DNA from: Celoporthe dispersa
Taxonomy: Eukaryota > Ascomycota > Sordariomycetes > Diaporthales > Cryphonectriaceae
NCBI GenBank assembly: GCA_016584495.1
Contig: WAID01000008.1
Coordinates: forward strand, 62,001-126,000
Length of the DNA stretch: 64,000 nt
Direction of reading: 5' to 3'
Made by a program: the position numbers and the translations under genes. The notes under the pieces are model-generated. The model ran no database searches, was not told the DNA's origin, and worked only from the letters and a program-made list of their open reading frames with translations. This document shows, piece by piece, positions 58,171-64,000 of this stretch. The first letter of the stretch is position 1, and the number at the start of each line of letters is the position of its first letter.

Positions 58171-58693
58171 ACCGATGAGTTGCGCTGATCCTGTTGTAAG
58201 CAATGGCCGGTTCAATTTTACAGGTACATGATGTTCGACCAAAACATTTCACCTCGAGGCATTAGGAGGAGCAAAGGATATAGCATAGTTCATGGCAGGC
58301 GTTTTGAGATCACTCTGGGGCACAGCGGATGTTTTTGTGGCGATGAAGCCTGGCATTTCTCTTCATTATGTACACGAAAAAGCTAAAACATTCACAACCC
58401 GGAAAAAAGCCCTAATCACTGTTTCCCACGCGACCGCTGCAGCACTTTGATGCCACAGCATCGAAGAGGGACAGAGAAGAAGAAGAACGAGTGTGCAGGA
58501 AAGAGGGTAAGTGTTGAGCAAGCAACGAAAGAAGAAGAAGAAAAAGGATTGATAAGACAAGAGGCAAGTAAAGGGCCAATTAATATTTACAGTTGAAGAC
58601 CTCCGTGGTTTGAACACACTTCTGAGAGCAATATGCGAGAAAGTCTCATGCAGCAGGCAACCCGTCGACTCGATACCGTACATCTTTCACCGC
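58171..58693. other. Convergent intergenic region between CDF and laccase genes
   Basis: About 520 bp containing only 3' flanking sequence, with an AAG-rich patch near 58518-58545. No gene is seen. Confidence 0.6.
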
Positions 58694-60975
58694 CTAGATA
58701 CCAGAGTCGTCCTGGCCACCGTACTCGTCGGTGGTGGTGTACTGGTCCCAGGCGGCGCACGTGGAGCTCAGCGTGTCCTCGTCGTCGTCGGAGATGGACA
58801 GGCCCACGATCTGGCTCTCGCTCTCGACGAACTCGAGGGAGAGACCCTGGGAGGCGTGCCAGGCGATGTGGCAGTGGACCAGCCAGGTGCCGGGGTTGTC
58901 GAGCTTGAAGGCCAGGGCGAGGTGGCCGTTGCCGGGGAGGGAGGCGACGTCGCGGCGGGGCGGGTTGGACGTGGTGAGGGTGGTGACGCCCTTTTGGTAG
59001 GCGGCTGTGGACTGGGAGACGACCCAGAAGTCGTGGCCGTGGAGGTGGATGGGGTGGGTCAGGCTGGAGAGAGGGAAAAGGGTGGGTTTCCTGGTCAGCG
59101 CGGGAGAACAGGAGGAGGAGGAGGAGGAGGACAAAAGAGGGGAGGGAGGGAAGGAGGACATACCCGATGCCAGTCTCGTCCTCGATGACGAGAAGTGCCC
59201 ACTCGGAAGAGTTGGTCGAGTTGGAGGGTCCCTAAGATGGTTTACTCATGTCAGTCTTGATATTTTCTCACACACACACACACACTCTCTCCAAAGAGCA
59301 CCGGTGAAGGGAATAGATGGAATGGTGAGCTCACGTCAACAGCAACAACGTTGAAGTCGGTGGGGAAGATGTCGGCGCCCGCGATGACCTGCTCGATGGT
59401 CGGGTCTGACCAGTTCAGCCACAGGCTGCTGTTGTTGATGGTCCAGGTGAAAAGGGTGGCGCGGGCAAAGTCCAGCACCTCGTCGGCCTCGACCGAGATG
59501 TCACCCACGTCCAGGGAGAGGTAGGGCACGATGGAGTCGTACGGCTCGTCGCTGCAGCTGGTGCTGGCCGTCACGTTGCTGGTGCTCGTCGGGGTGGCGG
59601 TGCTGCCGGCGTCGTAGCGGACAATGCCAGCTGGGGAAGAAAAAAAGTGTCTGTCAGCAATCATGACAAATCTGTGGACAAGAGGGCAAACAACATACTG
59701 ATGTCGTTGATGTTGTTGATCTGGCTGCAGGCAGAAACCCATCCTCCGCGGAGCCAGTAGTCACCAGCCTCAGCGTCGGCCTCAACGATCACATCAACAC
59801 GTTGCCCGATGGATACGAGAACGCTGTCTGTGGTGTAAGGGACGATGGGGACGAGGTCGGTGCCAATCACGGTCAGGGTGTGGCCGTCGATGGAGAACTG
59901 GAAGTGCCCGTCGGTGGCGACGTTGACGAGACGGATGCGGTACTTGGTGCCGGCCTCGAAGACGGTCTCGAACTTGGTACCGATGGTGCCGGTGCAGGTC
60001 ATGTCGCTGCTGCTGGTGCAGTTGTAGATGTTTGTGCCGTTGATGAGGCCGCTCTGCATGGTCGGGGGTGCTCCGAGGCGGGCCGTCTCCCAGAGCTCGA
60101 AGACATCGGTGTGGTGCCAGTCGGAGAGGAAGAGAGGGCCGAGATCCTCATCGTAGTCTGCCGTGGCGGGACCGTTGAGGACCTACTGCTGTGTTAGTGC
60201 CAGACACACGACGTCTTACCCCGAGGCGAACAAGAACAAGGCTTACCAGACCACCGTACAGACCCTGGGCGTACTGGAGAGAAAAGTGGCTGTGGTACCA
60301 GGTGCTGCCGTACTGGCTGACCTTGAAGTTGTAGGTCAGGGACTCGCCCGGGGCGATGGGGCACTGTGTCACGCCTGGGACACCATCATTCGCGACGGTG
60401 TTGAGCTGCCTGACTCCGTGCCAGTGGATCGAGGTGCCGTTGTTGACGATGTTGTTGGTGATGTGGATGGTCATCGTGTCGCCCCAGTCGGCCTGTTCTT
60501 TATGTCAGTACGCTGATCAAGTGAAGAGTCTTCTCTCAAGGTACAGGTGAATACTCACAATCAGTGTCGGTCCAGGAACGGTCCCGTTGAAGGCCAGGCA
60601 GGTGGTGTTGTAGCCGTCAGGTGTGCACGCGACCTCATCGACGGTGAGCCAGTACTCCCGGTTGACCCCAGTGTCAGGAATCACATCCTGATCGTTGTAA
60701 CAACAGGTCCAAGGTCAGCAAACGAGGGCCTGCAGTTACCAGAGAGAGGATGAGCAAAAGGGCCCGAGGGAGTGAGCAAGACTAACGTAGTAGTTGGTGT
60801 CGATGCTGTAATCGCCCCAGCAGTCACGAGAGGTCGCAGTATTATCACAGGACTGTCTGGGCTTCAGGTCGGACTCGGCCTTCCTGTGCAGCGGGTGCAG
60901 GTGGTGCTCCGAAGGGAGAGTGAGGGCAAGAGAGCCCGTAACGAGCGTAAGGTACTGAAGAAGCACTCTCATCAT
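58694..60975 (-). CDS. Secreted laccase (three-domain multicopper oxidase)
   Basis: Seven exons: 60787-60975, 60559-60687, 60247-60492, 59699-60182, 59335-59630, 59164-59231 and 58694-59063. They encode 593 residues with every junction in phase and no frameshift. A signal peptide (MMRVLLQYLTLVTGSLALTLP) is followed by a basic propeptide ending near KPRQS. All four copper signatures are present: HWHG (about 129), WYHSHFSLQ (about 168), HPIHLHGHDF (about 474) and HCHIAWHASQGL (about 533). The residue ten after the type-1 Cys is Leu. The protein stops exactly at DSGI, the C-terminal plug typical of mature ascomycete laccases, so no C-terminal trimming appears necessary. It oxidises phenols with O2 to water, outside the cell, in lignin or polyphenol attack or in pigment formation. 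The start could also be the second Met at 60972. Confidence 0.95.
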
Positions 60976-63900
60976 GAAGGAATGATCGTCCAAAAGAATT
61001 AACTTGGTGCCTTGAAGAACGAAGAGGAGGGAAGAAGGAAGAAGGTGGTTGATGTCGATGTGACAAGAAAGCTGAGGCATCTTGGGGACGCCACCTGGGT
61101 ATTTATGGTTTCCGTGGCGTCCCCTTGGGCAACAACATCCATCGTCGTGATCATGGAGGGCACCAGGGAGGATGTGTGAGAGAGAGAGGCAGAGAGCTCT
61201 CCTCCGCCTGAGGATCACGCTGACATTCGTCCATCCCCTCCCACCCCTTTCCCCCTCCCTCGAACCAGCACTTTTCTTTGGCGTTGGGCCTCATGATCCT
61301 CTGTGGCCTGCTTGATGGTCAGCAAGACTTTCGATGCTCATCAGAAAGTTCGATGGGCATGTTACCTCGGACGTTTGGAGCCGCGGAAGCCTGGGCCCCA
61401 GGGCTGTCCGGAAAAGGAGGAGACTATCACCATCTCTTACGCGCGTCAGCATGTGCTGGCCTCAAGCCCGTTACGGCTCGACTATCGATGGTCCTTTGCA
61501 ATATCCGACGCGGCCCTCTCTGTCGACAAGCTCTCGCACGAAGGAGCCAACGAGGCGGAGAGAGAGGCGTAAAGGCACAGAAGGGAAAGAGAAGGAACCG
61601 GTTGGTCGGTCGCCTGGAACGCGTCGTCGTCGTCATCATCATCACGGGCCTCCGGAGTAAGGGTGCATCCGCCCTTATTCCTGCAGCAAATGGTCTTGAA
61701 ATACAGAGCCTCTCTTCTCGCCCTGTTCGGATGGCCTGGAAGGGTGTTGTCGTCGGACATCGGCGTGACGATCCTGAGGGAGGGGTGGGGCCACTCTTGT
61801 GCGTCCCAAGATCGATAATACCGAGTCTAGAACAGAAGTACTGACAGAAACCAGGATGAGAACGTGCCTGCAAGGTTTGACCAGAGAACCAGGTACCAGG
61901 GAGTACAGCAGGACGTCTCCGCTCCCCTGCAAGAAACAATAGTCGCTCGCAACAACGCGCTCTGTGTGCGAGGAAGACAGGAAAAGGAGGGCATGCATAT
62001 GTGACTGCGGTGAGTACTTGCTGACCACGTAATCTCAAAGGACCGAGCACACTCTCTCTTCCAGTCACGACTCGATACTTGGCCCAAGGAACATATAGTC
62101 GCGAGAATGACCAATCAATACGGACCAGGAACCCAGATTCAGAAAAGTTAAGGTTAAAAACATTGGCCCAAGCTTGTCCCGGATAAGCTACAACTAAGAA
62201 GTGTGTGGACCTCGAGTGAGCGGACATCCTTCCCTTCCCCTTGAAACAGCCACGCGTGCGGCTTGAGGCTGAACCGCTTTTGGGGCCCAAGGTCGAGACG
62301 ACTATTATACAAAGTACTCCCCTGTCATGTATCCCTGGAGACAGCTTATATCTCGATGATAGGAGGAGAAGCCGGAGCCGGGCGCGCACACCCAGTCACA
62401 TCGGTAGCTGTCTGCCTCAATACCTGCGGCCTCCGGTAGTTCCGCAAGTGCTCACCCAACAGCCGGTCAAAGTCAGTCCACCCGCTGCCTGCCTCGTATC
62501 CTTCGTCTCTGGTAGTATCTACTGACAGTACTACCCGTCTTACACTCCAAGACGAGGAGATGAGACGGGATGGCGTGTGTACCTTGCGATTCTACTCTCG
62601 CTAACTCTTGCACTGCGTCTGTCACCGAGATGTCGCTTCTGTCTGGACGAGAGGGAAGGAAAAAATAACACAAAACAAGCTACACTAACTGTGTCCTTTT
62701 ATGTAAGTTGCTTAGCAAGGAGGATTGCGGAGCTATCGTGTGATTAGCGACAGGTTATTGACGCTGTCGGCCGGAGAATTGGGCTCTCATCAGATCAGCA
62801 CGAGCTTGGGCACATGTGCACCTTGGCCCAGCCTGGCCCGGCCCTACCTTAGTGGCCACACGACGACGAGGAGGAGGAGGAGGAGGAGGCGGAGGAGGAG
62901 CCAACAATGGACTCGAGCTACTTGTTTTGCTAAATTACCAGGCGCCTAGGGCACACCGCAACTTTGGCCTTCTCTCCCCCTCTCCCCTCTCTCTCTATAT
63001 CTCTCCTTGGGGTGTGATGGAGAGAAGGAGAGACGGAACGAGAGACGCTGGGCTCTCTTACTTGCTGGGATCTTATTATTTATCACTGTCAATCACAGGT
63101 CTGTGCAGGATTTTTTCCCCAGGCCGAGTACGACGTGCGTGGCGTTCCCACCAATGCACGTGTGCCCCTATGTTACCACAAGCGGCCCTCACGACCTCGT
63201 ACCCGGCGGGCCATCCACTCGGAGGAGCAGGCTTCGGCTCCGAAACCCTATTGCGGATACTAATATTGTGCACCGAAGAAGGAAGAAGAGCGAGAGAAGA
63301 AGAGGGAGAAAAAAAGAGGAAGTGTTTTGTTGCATCTTGTGGTACTCTGGCAAAGTGCCGTCCTGCTTACGCGTTCGGCTTCCCTTTTCCTCGGGTCGTC
63401 TAAGTTGACCGCAACACAGCAAGGGTTGTATTTTTTTCTTTCTTTTCTCTTCCCCTGTGATTGATACTGCTTCTGTGCACACGTGGTACCAAAGACATCA
63501 AGGTTCCATGGCGGTATGAAACTGAATTGGTATAGATGTGGGAGAGGGGTGAAATTGAATTATCCCAGACGTAAAGAAACGTCGTGACCCCCTTTTTCTT
63601 TTTTTTTTCTTCCGGACGGTTGGGAGGGAGTACTTGATGATCCTGTCAAGCCACCGTCCATCGCGCCGCCTGCTAAGCCACATAGAGTGGCCAGGCTTAC
63701 CAACATTTGCTTAGGTACTCCGGTCTTTTGGGTGGTGGTGGTTTTTCCTTCTTTCTTCTTTGTCTCCTCCTTCTGAAAGGCCGCCCTCGCGCGCGCTCAA
63801 TGTCAGATCTCAAGAGAGTTTAGGTGGTGGCGAACAAAACAAAAAGAAAACAGGCTATTATGCATAACCTGTGGCCGGCGGGGGTGGGGAGGGGCAGACA

Positions 63901-64000
63901 AATCTTGGTTCTGGTCCAAAGGGACTCAGCGGGCCGAAATGCCTTGGCTCTTACTCCTGTCATGGTACACTATCGTTGCTTCCCGTCGGTTGAAGTGGTT
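60976..64000. other. 3-kb region without recognised genes at the right end
   Basis: It begins with the laccase promoter. Beyond, I see no domain, splice-consistent gene or RNA. Simple sequence includes a GGA repeat at about 62867-62903, CT/AT runs near 62975-63005 and purine runs near 63269-63322. The longest open frame (61427-62389, minus) has atypical Arg/Ser/Thr-rich composition and no recognisable motif. Confidence 0.5.

Noticed and set aside
51420..61000. Secondary-metabolite or lignocellulose gene cluster (esterase, GT71, transporter, laccase)
   Set aside because: No backbone synthase, cluster regulator or tailoring set is present. GT71 and Mn-CDF are general housekeeping genes, so adjacency is not evidence of a cluster.
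1..64000. Intact transposons, CRISPR arrays, rRNA genes
   Set aside because: No transposase, integrase or reverse-transcriptase domain, no long terminal or inverted repeats, no regularly spaced direct repeats and no rRNA-like sequence were recognised.

Overview
The window is nuclear DNA of a filamentous ascomycete, most likely a Sordariomycete. Genes carry short GT-AG introns (about 55-360 nt), coding regions are GC-rich, and the gene set is fungal: ascomycete laccase, GH76 Dfg5-like mannanase, GPI-anchored wall proteins, GT71 mannosyltransferase and a RID/Masc1-type DNA methyltransferase. I cannot name the species. I support 18 protein genes and 2 tRNA genes.

Layout. 1-574: 5' part of a secreted TolB-like propeller gene (-). 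5.6-7.0 kb: reticulon (-). 9.7-13.4 kb: Gyp5-like TBC Rab-GAP (-). 17.0-18.9 kb: SS18/SSXT-like SWI/SNF subunit (-). 21.5-22.6 kb: GDSL/CE16-like esterase (-), divergent from histidinol-phosphate aminotransferase (+, 24.0-25.3 kb), which has a perfect TGACTCA upstream. 25.8-27.5 kb: GH76 (-). 29.5-30.5 kb (-) and 32.2-32.9 kb (+): two divergent GPI-anchored proteins that share a four-cysteine domain. 33.1-34.0 kb: Rev7 (-). 35.2-38.5 kb: Kap114/importin-9 (+). 39.2-40.5 kb: PI31 (-). 41.7-44.3 kb: Vps9 (+). 44.8-45.0 kb: two identical tRNA-Thr(CGT) (-). 46.6-48.9 kb: RID-like cytosine methyltransferase (+). 51.4-52.6 kb: membrane-anchored SGNH hydrolase (+). 53.5-55.2 kb: GT71 (-). 56.6-58.2 kb: Mn-type CDF transporter (+), convergent with laccase (58.7-61.0 kb, -). 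Long gene-poor, low-complexity stretches lie between, and I see no gene in 61-64 kb.

The genes do not form one pathway or an obvious biosynthetic cluster. Themes are housekeeping traffic and transport (reticulon, Gyp5, Vps9, Kap114), genome maintenance (Rev7, RID), and the cell surface or secretome (GH76, GT71, two GPI proteins, two esterases, laccase, TolB-like).

The most important caveat is that 16 of the 18 protein genes carry apparent single-base deletions (I count about 42). Nearly all are in C or G runs and all have the same sign. Adding one base at each restores conserved protein and makes every complete CDS a multiple of three. I read these as under-called homopolymers in the assembly, not pseudogenes. 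All CDS entries below are spans with exon coordinates in the evidence. I found no convincing undescribed multi-gene system; the best leads are the GPI-protein pair and its unnamed domain, the RID gene in its AT-richer island, and the acidic insertion in Rev7.
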